Assembly (NCBI GenBank): GCA_965243345.1
Contig: CBDEUR010000003.1
Coordinates: 3,844,001-3,908,000 of the forward strand
Direction of reading: 5' to 3'
Origin: Bin52 sp965243345
GTDB taxonomy: Bacteria; Pseudomonadota; Alphaproteobacteria; Thalassobaculales; Thalassobaculaceae
Length of the DNA: 64,000 nucleotides
Part shown: in pieces, positions 42,257 to 52,212 of the stretch
Layout: every line of letters starts with the position of its first letter
Position numbering within the stretch: position 1 is the first letter of the stretch
Notes under the pieces: model-generated
The model's input: only the letters and a program-made list of their open reading frames with translations
What the model was told of the DNA's origin: nothing
Database searches by the model: none
Position numbers and translations under genes: made by a program

Positions 42257-43078
42257 CTATCCCTCGCGGCCGTGAAAGCGGGCGTAGTGCTGCAGGATTC
42301 CGGCAGCCGTCTCTTCAATCGATCGACGGGTGACATCAATGACCGGCCATCCCTCCGCGTGAAACAGGCGGCGTGCCGCCGTCACCTCCTGGCGCACCGT
42401 CTCGAGATCGACGTAGTCGCTTCCCTGTTCCTGTCTGAGCATGAGCATGCGGTTTCGTCGCAGCTGCGTCAGCCTGACCGGATCATTGGTCAGCCCCACG
42501 ATCAGGCGTCCGCGCACTGCCCGGATCTGCGGCGGCACCGGCATCCCGGCAACCAGGGGCACGTTCGCGACCTTGTAGCCGCGGTTGGCAAGGTAGAGCG
42601 CTGTCGGCGTCTTCGAGGTCCGCGACACGCCCAGCAGGATGATGTCCGCCGCATCCAGGCTGTCCAGCAACTGCCCGTCATCATGGGTGAGCGTGTAGTC
42701 CATCGCCTCGATCCGCTCGAAATAGGCGGCATCCAAACGGTGTTGCCGGCCCGGACGGCCCTCGCTCTCCACCCCCAGGTACTCGCCCAGGGTATGCAGG
42801 ACCTGAGCGAGGACCGGGACGCACGGCACCTGGAGACGCTGGCATCCATCCTCGAGACGGCGGCACAGGGTCTTGTCGATGATGGTGTAGAGAACCGGTC
42901 CGGGATAGGATTCGATCGCGGTGAGGATCCGGTCCACGTGTTCGCCGGTACGGACCAGCGACCAGACGTGCTCGGTGGCCTGCACCCCCTGGAACTGGAC
43001 CATGCACGCGCGCACGACCTGGTGGTTTGTCTCCCCTGTCGCATCCGATACAAGGTGAATGTGAATCCGCGTCGACAT
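42257..43078 (-). CDS. ppsR: PEP synthetase regulatory kinase/phosphorylase (PPSR/RP001 type)
   Basis: A bifunctional ADP-dependent kinase and Pi-dependent phosphorylase acting on PEP synthase or pyruvate phosphate dikinase. It has 273 residues from ATG 43078 (MSTRIHIHLVSDATGETNHQVVRA). The P-loop-like motif is GVSRTSKTPTALYLANRG, followed by GLTNDPVRLTQLR and the C-terminal WPVIDVTRRSIEETAAGIL. The homologue flanks the replication origin with hemE in Caulobacter and Rickettsia, and here it is divergent from hemE in the same way. Confidence 0.94.
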   Translation of the reverse strand: MSTRIHIHLVSDATGETNHQVVRACMVQFQGVQATEHVWSLVRTGEHVDRILTAIESYPGPVLYTIIDKTLCRRLEDGCQRLQVPCVPVLAQVLHTLGEYLGVESEGRPGRQHRLDAAYFERIEAMDYTLTHDDGQLLDSLDAADIILLGVSRTSKTPTALYLANRGYKVANVPLVAGMPVPPQIRAVRGRLIVGLTNDPVRLTQLRRNRMLMLRQEQGSDYVDLETVRQEVTAARRLFHAEGWPVIDVTRRSIEETAAGILQHYARFHGREG

Positions 43079-43379
43079 CAACTCCGCACCAGAACCAGGA
43101 GGCAGAACGGTTTGTGGAAGAAATGACAGTCCTGTTACAGCCGGCAGGGATACTCACGGTTTTCCCCGCACCTCTCATCAGCTGCAATGGCCAAATACCG
43201 TGAATCCACGACCTGTGGAAAATCGCCCGGCACTGCGGCCGAGCCGGTTCCGATACCCGGTTCCGACAGCACTCCGTACCCGCCACCGTCCGTGAACATC
43301 TCCTGAAGAACCTGTTCGTTCATGCAGAATTCCACTACTCACCGCTCCCCGGAGCAACAACCATACCCAAGTATATGCC
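43079..43379. other. oriC: Candidate chromosomal replication origin (hemE-ppsR spacer)
   Basis: This 301-base spacer holds no gene and lies between divergent ppsR (RP001 type) and hemE, the place of oriC in Caulobacter and other alphaproteobacteria. Bases 43214-43222 (TGTGGAAAA, reverse TTTTCCACA) match the DnaA-box consensus TTWTNCACA. Bases 43113-43121 (reverse TCTTCCACA) differ at one position. Supporting context is maf-coaE-dnaQ-secB on one side and parABS within about 33 kb. Against it, an AT-rich unwinding element is not obvious within the spacer. Confidence 0.55.
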
Positions 43380-44438
43380 ATGCATGGGTTGAAAGGGACG
43401 CGTGTGTGTGAACCCCTGATGCTCCAGGCACTGGCCGGCACCCGGACGTCCCGGCCGCCGTTCTGGCTCATGCGCCAAGCGGGCCGGTACCTGCCGGAGT
43501 ACCGTGCGGTGCGCGCGAAGCGGGAGACCTTTCTCGAGCTGTGCCTTGATCCGGAACTGGCGGCCGAGGTCACGTTGCAGCCGGTCCGCCGGTTTGGTCC
43601 GGACGCCGCCATCGTGTTCTCGGATATCCTGGTCATCCCGTTCCTGCTCGGCCGCGACGTCCGGTTCGTGGACGGGACCGGACCCGTGCTGGATGCGATC
43701 GAGGGCGTGCGCGAACTGGGCCCGTTGCCTGAACGGATGAACGCATCGGGGATCGCCCCCGTCTACGAGACCATCGCGCGGGTGCGCGCGGCACTTCCCG
43801 GCGAAGTGGCGCTGATCGGATTTGCCGGGGCTCCATGGACCGTCGCGACCTACATGGTCGAGGGCGGAAGCAACCGGGACTACCTGCGCACCAGGCGGTG
43901 GCTCTATGCCGATCCCGAAGGCTTCTCCGCACTGATCGACGTGCTGATCGAGGCCACCATCGCCCATCTCGATGCCCAGATCGAGGCCGGTGCCCAGGTT
44001 GTCAAGCTGTTCGACAGCTGGGCCGGGGTCCTGGCTCCGCGCACCTTCGAGCGATGGTGTATCGCGCCGACCAGGCGCATCGTTGACGAACTGCACCGGC
44101 GTCATCCGGGCGTGCCAGTGATCGGTTTCCCGCGCGGTGCCGGATCCGGCTACGCGGAATTTGTCCGCGGTTCCGGGGTCGATGCGGTGGCGATCGATAC
44201 CACGGTTTCACCGGTGTGGGCCGCGCGGGTGCTGCAGCCGCTGGTTCCGGTGCAGGGCAATCTCGACCCGGCGGCCCTGGTTGCGGGAGGCGAGGGCATG
44301 GCCGGCGAGGTGCGAGCGATCACCCGCGCCCTGTCACGCGGCGCGCATGTCTTCAATCTCGGCCACGGGGTCTTGCCCGCCACGCCACCGGATCACGTCG
44401 GGGAGCTGGCGGAGCTGCTCAGGTCGGGAACGGTCTAG
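43380..44438 (+). CDS. hemE: Uroporphyrinogen decarboxylase
   Basis: Converts uroporphyrinogen III to coproporphyrinogen III in haem synthesis. In its 352 residues are the N-terminal signature PPFWLMRQAGRYLPEYRAVR, FSDILVIPFLLG, the second signature GFAGAPWTVATYMVEGG, and the C-terminal VQGNLDPAAL and FNLGHGVLPATPPDHV. The downstream hemJ at 9 bases makes a haem operon. Confidence 0.97.
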   Translation: MHGLKGTRVCEPLMLQALAGTRTSRPPFWLMRQAGRYLPEYRAVRAKRETFLELCLDPELAAEVTLQPVRRFGPDAAIVFSDILVIPFLLGRDVRFVDGTGPVLDAIEGVRELGPLPERMNASGIAPVYETIARVRAALPGEVALIGFAGAPWTVATYMVEGGSNRDYLRTRRWLYADPEGFSALIDVLIEATIAHLDAQIEAGAQVVKLFDSWAGVLAPRTFERWCIAPTRRIVDELHRRHPGVPVIGFPRGAGSGYAEFVRGSGVDAVAIDTTVSPVWAARVLQPLVPVQGNLDPAALVAGGEGMAGEVRAITRALSRGAHVFNLGHGVLPATPPDHVGELAELLRSGTV

Positions 44439-44447
44439 GAGCCACGG

Positions 44448-44882
44448 ATGGCCGAGTTCTACCCATGGATCAAGGCGGCGCACGTGATCAGCGTGATGGC
44501 CTGGATGGCGGGCATGCTCTACCTGCCGCGCCTGTTCGTCTACCACGCCGATGCCGCGCCCGGTTCGGAGCTGTCGGAGACGCTGAAGCTGATGGAGCAC
44601 CGGCTGCTGCGGCTCATCATCAACCCGGCGATGATCGCGAGTTTCCTGTTCGGCCTGTGGATGCTGCTGCTCGACCCGGTCCTGCTCGAACAGCCGTGGA
44701 TGTGGGTCAAGCTGCTGGCCCTGGTGGCCCTGACGGGGGTACACGGCGCGCTGGCGCGCTGGCGCCGGTTCTTCGAACGCGACGCGAACACGCTGCCCGC
44801 CCGCACCTACAGGATCGTCAACGAGCTTCCGACGCTGCTGATGGCAATCATCGTCATCCTGGTGATCGTCCGGCCGTTCTGA
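44448..44882 (+). CDS. hemJ: Protoporphyrinogen IX oxidase HemJ
   Basis: A membrane haem-synthesis enzyme oxidising protoporphyrinogen IX, 144 residues. It has four hydrophobic helices and the conserved WIKAAHVISVMAWMAGMLYLPRLFVYH with the essential histidine. Later it reads WMWVKLLALVALTGVHGALARWRR and RIVNELPTLLMAIIVILVIVRPF. It follows hemE with a 9-base gap and precedes rho. Confidence 0.95.
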   Translation: MAEFYPWIKAAHVISVMAWMAGMLYLPRLFVYHADAAPGSELSETLKLMEHRLLRLIINPAMIASFLFGLWMLLLDPVLLEQPWMWVKLLALVALTGVHGALARWRRFFERDANTLPARTYRIVNELPTLLMAIIVILVIVRPF

Positions 44883-45061
44883 AACCGGCGCGTGAGAGAC
44901 CATGGCGGCGAGCCGCGACAGAATAGGGTTTGACTCCCGCGCCGATGATTGAGTAGACAGCGAACAGTCAGGCGCCTTCCGTGGCCACCGCACCTGCGTG
45001 CGCCCGTTTCCCGGCCTGCCCTTCCCTGCCTTGCCCCGCAGCTTCCACAAAGCTGGCTGTC

Positions 45062-46321
<1,260 letters not shown>

Positions 46322-46351
46322 CGCCGAACATCCAACCTGCAGGACCGGCAC

Positions 46352-47350
46352 ATGAACCGGATATTCTCGGGCATCCAGCCGTCGGGAAACCTCCAGCTCG
46401 GCAACTACCTGGGCGCGATCCGCAACTGGGCCAGGATGCAGGATACCCACGAGTGCATCTACTGCGTGGTCGACCTGCATGCGATCACGGTGCCCCAGGA
46501 CCCGGCGGAGCTGGGACGGGCGACGCGCGAGGTCGCCGCCGGTGTCATCGCAGGCGGTGTCGATCCCGAACGCTCGGTGATCTTCGTCCAGAGCCAGGCT
46601 CCCGAACATGCCGAACTGGCGTGGATCCTCAACTGCGTCGCCAGACTCGGCTGGCTCAACCGCATGACCCAGTTCAAGGACAAGGCGGGCGCCGACCGCG
46701 ACGGCGCCACGGTCGGGTTGTACACCTACCCGGTCCTGCAGGCGGCCGATGTCCTTGCCTACAAGGCAACCGATGTTCCGGTCGGCGAGGACCAGAAGCA
46801 GCACATCGAACTTTGCCGGGACATCGCCCAGGCCTTCAATTCCATGTTCGACACCGACTTCTTCCCGCTGCCCGAGCCGCGCATCCAGCCCGAGGCCGCC
46901 CGGATCATGAGCCTGCGCGACGGCACCAGGAAGATGAGCAAGTCCGATCCGTCGGACTACTCGCGCATCAACATGACCGACGGTCCTGACCTGATCGCGC
47001 GGAAGATCCGGCGCGCGAAGACCGACCCGGCCCCGCTTCCCGATCACCCCGAAGCGCTCGAGAACCGCCCGGAGGCCCGGAACCTGGTCTCGATCTACGC
47101 GGCACTCGCCGAGGTGTCGCAGGAGACCGTGGTCGAGCGGTTTGCCGGAAAGGGGTTCGGAGCCTTCAAGTCGGAACTCGCCGACCTCGCCGTCGCCGTT
47201 CTCGGACCGATCGGCGAGGAGATGCAGCGCCTGATGGCAGCGCCCGACGAGGTTGACGCGATCCTGGGGCGCGGCAACGCCCGGGCGCGCGAGATATCCG
47301 GACCGGTCATTCGCGCAGCACAGGACATCGTCGGGTTCCACCGGGCCTGA
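46352..47350 (+). CDS. trpS: Tryptophanyl-tRNA synthetase
   Basis: Charges tRNA-Trp. The class I signatures are IFSGIQPSGNLQLGNYLGAI (HIGH variant) and KMSKSDPSDYSRINM (KMSKS). QAADVLAYKATDVPVGEDQKQHIEL is the typical tryptophan/AMP region. At 332 residues it has the normal size. It is preceded by AGGACCGGCAC and lies 31 bases after rho on the same strand. Confidence 0.97.
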   Translation: MNRIFSGIQPSGNLQLGNYLGAIRNWARMQDTHECIYCVVDLHAITVPQDPAELGRATREVAAGVIAGGVDPERSVIFVQSQAPEHAELAWILNCVARLGWLNRMTQFKDKAGADRDGATVGLYTYPVLQAADVLAYKATDVPVGEDQKQHIELCRDIAQAFNSMFDTDFFPLPEPRIQPEAARIMSLRDGTRKMSKSDPSDYSRINMTDGPDLIARKIRRAKTDPAPLPDHPEALENRPEARNLVSIYAALAEVSQETVVERFAGKGFGAFKSELADLAVAVLGPIGEEMQRLMAAPDEVDAILGRGNARAREISGPVIRAAQDIVGFHRA

Positions 47351-47425
47351 CGGCTTGAACTCGGGCGGGGCTCCTGTCACACTGGCCACAGGTTTTTGCC
47401 GCCTATTCCGGGGAGCAGGACACCC

Positions 47426-48001
47426 ATGTTCATCCAGACGGAAGAGACCCCGAACCCGGCCACGCTGAAATTCCTGCCGGGCCGCACGGTCCTGGGAAAC
47501 GGCAGTGTCGACTACCGGTCGATCGAGGAAGCCACGCATTCTCCGCTTGCCCAGGCGCTGTTCACCATCGACGGCGTGACCAGCGTGTTTCTTGCCGACG
47601 ACTTCCTGACCGTCGGAAAGCGCGACGACAAGGACTGGCGGGTGATGAAGCCGGTGGTTCTCGGAGCCATCATGGAGCACTTCACCCGAGGCCGGCCGGT
47701 GGTGACCGATGCGGAGCAGGTGGCCGGCGACGCGGACGTGGACGCGGAGGACAGCGAGGTCGTCGCGAAGATCAAGGAACTGCTCTACACGCGTGTTCGT
47801 CCGGCGGTGGCCCAGGACGGTGGCGACATCATGTTCGAGGCGTTCGATGACGGGGTGGTCACCCTGCAGATGCGCGGTGCCTGTGCCGGCTGTCCGAGTT
47901 CAACGGCCACGCTCAAGATGGGTATCGAGAACATGCTCCGGCACTACATTCCCGAGGTCAGGGAAGTCCGCGCCGCCGGGCTCGAATACGCGCCCTGGTA
48001 A
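47426..48001 (+). CDS. Nfu-type iron-sulfur scaffold protein
   Basis: A 191-residue scaffold or carrier delivering Fe-S clusters. The N-terminal Nfu domain begins MFIQTEETPNPATLKFLPGRTVL, characteristic of the alphaproteobacterial/mitochondrial Nfu1 form. The C-terminal NifU domain has RPAVAQDGGDIMFEAFDDGVV and MRGACAGCPSSTATLKMGIENML with the Cys-x2-Cys cluster pair. ATG 47426 was chosen because the conserved N-terminus starts there. Confidence 0.95.
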   Translation: MFIQTEETPNPATLKFLPGRTVLGNGSVDYRSIEEATHSPLAQALFTIDGVTSVFLADDFLTVGKRDDKDWRVMKPVVLGAIMEHFTRGRPVVTDAEQVAGDADVDAEDSEVVAKIKELLYTRVRPAVAQDGGDIMFEAFDDGVVTLQMRGACAGCPSSTATLKMGIENMLRHYIPEVREVRAAGLEYAPW

Positions 48002-48012
48002 GCCGGTAGCGA

Positions 48013-48957
48013 ATGGACACTGCCGGTCGGGTTTTCCTGCCCGTACTGCTGTGTGCCACGGCACTTGCGACATTTTTCGTTCTCGCAGCCGGCGTGCGGG
48101 TCATGGCGCCGCCACGCGGACTGGAGGCGCCCGCTCCGGGCCCGGAGGGAATCCGGGTCCGCCTGTTCCGGGTGGCCGGCAGCGTCGAGCTCGAGCAGCT
48201 GTTCGTCTGGCACGGCTACGAGCTCGATGCGGTTCGTTCCGGGGAGGCGCCGGTCCCGGCCCTGCTTGCGGAATCCCTGCCGCGGGACCTTGGCACCGTG
48301 CCGTTGCACGGCGGGCGCAAGTCCCTGTTCCTCGCCGCGGTCCTGCCGAGCGTGCTCTACTGCAACGAACTGGTCCTGGTGCGCCGCCGCAGGCTTGAAC
48401 AGCTCTGGAACGAGGAGCCGACACCGGCCGCATCCGGTGCGTGGGTCCAGGCGCTGGCACACCGCTACGGTCTCGGGGACCTGGCGCCCGAGGAGTTGCT
48501 GCGCCGGGTCGACACGGTTCCCGTGGCACTGGCTCTCGCCCAGGCCGCGGTCGAGAGCGGGTGGGGGACATCGAGATTTGCGCGTCAGGGCAACTCGCTG
48601 TTCGGGGTTCGGACCTGGGTGATGGACGAGGGACTGGTTCCCGATGACAGTGCTCCCGGCACGACCTTCGGGGTGAGGCGTTACCGGACTGTCACGCACT
48701 CGGTCTGTTCCTATATCCACAACCTGAACGTGAGCGATCACTATGTGTCGTTTCGCGAGGCCAGACAGGGGCTGCGTCGGGATGGCGTCGCGCAACAGCG
48801 CTGGGGGCACGAGCTTGCCGGCCACCTGCACCGCTACTCCGAGCAGGGAGAGCGCTATACCGAAGTCGTGAGGTCGGTGATCTCGGGAAACGCGCTCGAT
48901 GACTTCGAGACCGTCACCCTGACCGGTGATCCGGAGCAGGCGGCCGCAGGCAGCTGA
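48013..48957 (+). CDS. Bax-like glucosaminidase-domain protein
   Basis: An envelope protein of 314 residues with an N-terminal membrane anchor or signal (VFLPVLLCATALATFFVLAAG) and a C-terminal glucosaminidase domain. The domain contains ALAQAAVESGWGTSRFARQGNSLFGV with the catalytic Glu, then TVTHSVCSYIHNLNVSDHYVSFREARQ and HLHRYSEQGERYTEVVRSVIS. The predicted activity is cleavage of peptidoglycan glycan strands. It follows the Nfu gene with an 11-base gap and is convergent with the polysaccharide deacetylase. Confidence 0.88.
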   Translation: MDTAGRVFLPVLLCATALATFFVLAAGVRVMAPPRGLEAPAPGPEGIRVRLFRVAGSVELEQLFVWHGYELDAVRSGEAPVPALLAESLPRDLGTVPLHGGRKSLFLAAVLPSVLYCNELVLVRRRRLEQLWNEEPTPAASGAWVQALAHRYGLGDLAPEELLRRVDTVPVALALAQAAVESGWGTSRFARQGNSLFGVRTWVMDEGLVPDDSAPGTTFGVRRYRTVTHSVCSYIHNLNVSDHYVSFREARQGLRRDGVAQQRWGHELAGHLHRYSEQGERYTEVVRSVISGNALDDFETVTLTGDPEQAAAGS

Positions 48958-48964
48958 GCCGCGA

Positions 48965-49999
48965 TCAGGACTCGGGAGAGAGGAACTGCACGCCGAACCA
49001 CCGCCAGCGGGCATCCGGCCCGGGCATGGTGCAATTCACCCGCGAGCGTCCCGGGGGCAGCAGGGTGTGGAAACGGGCCTCGACCCGGCGACCGAGCACC
49101 TCGAGGTCAAGCCCGCCGCCGGAACTCGCGAAACAGGCCAGCCGGTCAAGGTGACCAAGCCTGTCGGGCACGGTAAAGCCGAACGGTGGCGGGTTCTGTG
49201 CGATGACCGGATTTGCAGGAAGGACATCGGTTACCGGCAGCGGAAGCGCATTGATGACCAGACGGAAACGATCGAGCCCGCCGTAGCGCTCGTTCAGCGG
49301 GAACCGCGGAAGAGCAAGCCGGTCGGTGCCCGCATGGACCACGCCCGAATGCTGGCCGAAGGCGATCTCGAACCCGTGCCGGCGCACCAGGTCCCGGACA
49401 TCGAGATCATATTCGCCGAACGGGTAGGCAAACAGCCGTGGCTGCTCGCCAAGCTCGGCGAGGAACCGGGCATTCGACTCTTCGAGCTCGCGGGCCGCAT
49501 CCTCGCGGGCGATCTGTGTCATGTGCGGATGGGTCCGGGTCTGGCTGCCGATCGTGACCCCGGCGCGATGCAGCTCGCGCAGCTGGTCCCAGTTCATGGA
49601 GCTGGCGCGGTTGTAATCGACCGGATCGGTTGCCACGAACAGGGTAAACGGGAACCCGGCGTCCCGAAGCCGCGGCCAGGCTTCCCGGTAGACCGAGAGA
49701 AACGCGTCGTCGATGGTCAGCCCGACGGTCCGTTCGGGCAGCGGCTCCCCGTTCCGGACGCGTGCGACAATCTCGGGCACCGGCAGGACCGTGTAGTCCC
49801 CGCTGGCGAGTTCGCGCAGGTGCGCCTCGAACTGGTCCAGCCGGATGCTGGTGCTCGGATGCTCCGACTCCCCGAAGCGGTGGTAGACGAGAATGACGGC
49901 GGAAGGCTCGGCAGCCCGCGGCACCTGTGCGAGAACGCACACGGCAAGCAGCGAAAGGACCGTCCAGTTGATGCGGGAGCGATGCCAGGCACGTGCCAT
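48965..49999 (-). CDS. Polysaccharide deacetylase family protein
   Basis: A secreted carbohydrate-esterase-4-like protein of 344 residues from ATG 49999. The signal peptide (INWTVLSLLAVCVLAQVPRAA) is followed by VILVYHRFGESEHPST and the NodB motifs LTIDDAFLSVYREAWPRL (metal Asp pair), GSQTRTHPHMTQI (metal His pair) and FAYPFGEYDLDV. The first catalytic Asp is in TIDDAF instead of the usual TFDDG. The target glycan is unknown. Confidence 0.92.
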   Translation of the reverse strand: MARAWHRSRINWTVLSLLAVCVLAQVPRAAEPSAVILVYHRFGESEHPSTSIRLDQFEAHLRELASGDYTVLPVPEIVARVRNGEPLPERTVGLTIDDAFLSVYREAWPRLRDAGFPFTLFVATDPVDYNRASSMNWDQLRELHRAGVTIGSQTRTHPHMTQIAREDAARELEESNARFLAELGEQPRLFAYPFGEYDLDVRDLVRRHGFEIAFGQHSGVVHAGTDRLALPRFPLNERYGGLDRFRLVINALPLPVTDVLPANPVIAQNPPPFGFTVPDRLGHLDRLACFASSGGGLDLEVLGRRVEARFHTLLPPGRSRVNCTMPGPDARWRWFGVQFLSPES

Positions 50000-50382
50000 C
50001 CGGAGACTCTCGCTGTCCAGGCCGGTGTCGCGCGCATTATACTCCGCAGCCTGATCATGACGCCAGAATACCGGCCGGCGGACGGGACGGGGATCGCGGG
50101 CAAAGGCCGGCGGTGGAGGCAGGATGCCCGTGTTCCAGGCCGGTTCCGGCACTATTCGCATCGCGGACCGCGTGCCGGCACGGGCACCGGGCCGCGGCGG
50201 ACACCGGACAGGATCCGCCGCGTGGCCCGCAGCCGCCCGGGCCTGGATGCGGCGCCGGCGGTTCCGGCCCCGGGCACCGGGGCTCCGGTGCGGGGAGGCA
50301 GCGTGGGTGCTCGGCCCGTGAACCGGGAAACCGGCCGCAGGATACCGGTGCTCGGCTGCCGGGCTCCCGGCACGGGGCCCGT
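50000..50382. other. Divergent spacer between deacetylase and tsaB
   Basis: This 383-base GC-rich stretch has no supported gene. The tsaB frame is open through it but encodes Arg/Pro/Gly-rich sequence without conservation. It must carry promoters for both directions; none was clear. Confidence 0.4.
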
Positions 50383-51054
50383 GTGGCGCAGCCCGTGATC
50401 CTGGCGCTGGACTCCTCGGGCGCGAGCTGTTCGGTCGCGCTGCGGCGCAACGGGGCCATCGTGACCTGCCTGCGCCGCGATCTCGTACATGGTCACGCCG
50501 CCGTCCTGCCACCGATGATCCGCAGCGTTCTCGACGGCATCGCCTGCGAACAGCTCCGGGCAATCGCCGTGGTGGTCGGGCCCGGGTCCTTTACCGGTAT
50601 CCGCATCGCCATCGCTGCGGCCCGCGGACTGGCCCTGGCGCTCGACCGGCCACTCGTGGGAACGAGCGGCTTCGATGCAATCGGGCTCCGCGCCGGCCGG
50701 CACCCGGCCCGGCCGGGAACGCGGGACGTGATCGCGATCGACAGCCGCAGGGCAGAGCCCTTCGTCGAGGTGCGCGACGAGACGGGAACGGTCGTGGAGG
50801 CCGGACAGGCTGTCGAGGCCGATGCCTTCTGGCGCGGCTTTGCGTCGCGCCATGGCGCCAATGCGGCGGTTCGTCTGTGGGGCGACGGGTCCGGGAGGTT
50901 GTCCGCGGCGTGCGCCGGTACGCGAATCCTGGCCATCGATGCCAACGGGACGTCGGCAGCGGAAGCGTCGGCGGTTGCCGAGAAGAAACTGGAGGCCGGA
51001 GACCTGCCCGATCCGCGCTCGGTTCGTCCGCTCTATCTTCGCGCGCCGTTGTGA
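50383..51054 (+). CDS. tsaB: tRNA threonylcarbamoyladenosine biosynthesis protein TsaB
   Basis: The partner of TsaD in making t6A37 of tRNA. GTG 50383 (VAQPVILALDSSGASCSVAL) begins at the conserved ASKHA N-terminus and gives 223 residues. The hallmark is VVVGPGSFTGIRIAIAAARGLALAL, followed by DVIAIDSRRAEPFVEV. The rimI-like gene starts inside its stop (GTGA), an association common for tsaB-rimI. Confidence 0.93.
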   Translation: MAQPVILALDSSGASCSVALRRNGAIVTCLRRDLVHGHAAVLPPMIRSVLDGIACEQLRAIAVVVGPGSFTGIRIAIAAARGLALALDRPLVGTSGFDAIGLRAGRHPARPGTRDVIAIDSRRAEPFVEVRDETGTVVEAGQAVEADAFWRGFASRHGANAAVRLWGDGSGRLSAACAGTRILAIDANGTSAAEASAVAEKKLEAGDLPDPRSVRPLYLRAPL

Positions 51055-51635
51055 GCCGGACAGCGCTGTACGGGTGCCGGAAGGATGCGGCGCGGGTCGG
51101 GCCGCTCGCACGGGGCGTGGCCTTTGCCGCCATCGAGACGCTCCTGCCTGCCGGCTCGGGCTGGACCCGATGTGCGATCGAGCGCGCCGTCGGGGCCGGC
51201 GAGGTCGAGCTGCTGGCGCTGGTCCGCCATGGCGCCGGCATGCCGGCGACGGTGTGCGGCTGCGTGTTGTGGCGCGCCATCGTTCCGGAGGCCGAGATCC
51301 TCCAGGTCGCGGTCCGCCATGCGTGGCGCGGACGTGGCCACGGAACGAGGATGCTCGCTGCGTGCATCGACATCATGCGGGCCTCGGGCGTGCGGGAGGT
51401 GTTTCTCGAGGTTGCATCCGGAAACAGGCCGGCCCTGGCGCTCTACCGGTCCGCCGGGTTTCGCGCGACGGGTCGCCGGACCGGATATTTCGGCAGTCAG
51501 GACGCAGTGCTGATGCAATCTGCAGTGTTGCCGCGACCAGGTTACGTCAACAGGTTCAGCCCAATGAGAACGGGCAGACAGAACAACTGTGACGAAAAGC
51601 TGTTGCACCAGGCCGATACCTGCTCTATTCAATAG
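51051..51635 (+). CDS. rimI: RimI-like GNAT acetyltransferase
   Basis: An N-acetyltransferase of the ribosomal-protein-S18-alanine type, 194 residues from GTG 51051. The acetyl-CoA motif is VAVRHAWRGRGHGTRML, followed by VFLEVASGNRPALALYRSAGFRATGRRTGYF. Typical members end near there; this frame continues about 40 residues (GYVNRFSPMRTGRQNNCDEK and on) in base composition more like a spacer, so the true gene may once have ended earlier. It is translationally coupled to tsaB. Confidence 0.85.
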   Translation: MSRTALYGCRKDAARVGPLARGVAFAAIETLLPAGSGWTRCAIERAVGAGEVELLALVRHGAGMPATVCGCVLWRAIVPEAEILQVAVRHAWRGRGHGTRMLAACIDIMRASGVREVFLEVASGNRPALALYRSAGFRATGRRTGYFGSQDAVLMQSAVLPRPGYVNRFSPMRTGRQNNCDEKLLHQADTCSIQ

Positions 51636-51674
51636 CGAAACATCCAATAAACTGTGAACTGGAAGACCCGAGGC

Positions 51675-52085
51675 ATGGATAAACCGGCTATCGAAGTTAA
51701 TCGTGAGCAAACGGTCGAGGTCGTTGCGGCATATGTTTCCCACAACAGCATTCCGGCAGAAGACGTGACCCAGTTCATCCAGAAGGTCTATGACACGATC
51801 AGCCAGCTTGGTGTGGAACCCGTCAAGCCGGAAATGCCGAAACCTGCGGTTCCGGTCAAACAGTCAGTGACAGACGACTACATCATCTGTCTCGAGGATG
51901 GCCGCAAGCTGAAGATGCTGAAACGGCACCTGAAGATCGCCTTCGGGCTGACACCCGAAGAATACCGGCAGCGCTGGGGTCTGAAACCGGACTACCCCAT
52001 GGTCGCTCCTTCCTATGCGCGCCAGCGCAGTGACCTTGCCAAGCAGTTCGGCCTCGGCAACTCGAGGCGGGGTACCCGCAAGTAG
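51675..52085 (+). CDS. MucR/Ros-family transcriptional regulator
   Basis: A DNA-binding regulator typical of alphaproteobacteria, 136 residues from ATG 51675. The N-terminal helical oligomerisation part (EQTVEVVAAYVSHNSIPAEDVTQFI) precedes the prokaryotic zinc-finger-type domain: DYIICLEDGRKLKMLKRHLK (67-87), then LTPEEYRQRWGLKPDYPMVAPSYARQRSDLAKQFGLG. The zinc site looks partial: Cys72 and His85 are kept, but the spacing partner positions are acidic and Phe90 stands where many members have the last His. Some MucR relatives are known to fold without zinc. Targets usually include exopolysaccharide and motility genes. Confidence 0.92.
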   Translation: MDKPAIEVNREQTVEVVAAYVSHNSIPAEDVTQFIQKVYDTISQLGVEPVKPEMPKPAVPVKQSVTDDYIICLEDGRKLKMLKRHLKIAFGLTPEEYRQRWGLKPDYPMVAPSYARQRSDLAKQFGLGNSRRGTRK

Positions 52086-52212
52086 CGGACGTACCGGGCG
52101 GGACGCTCCGGAAAGTGCTATGCTTGCCCTGACAAGCTGACGTAGGATGTGGTGCGGTGCGGAATGGGCCTCACCCGCCCGGAGGAGCGGCAACGGACGT
52201 GCCGATGGTGCC

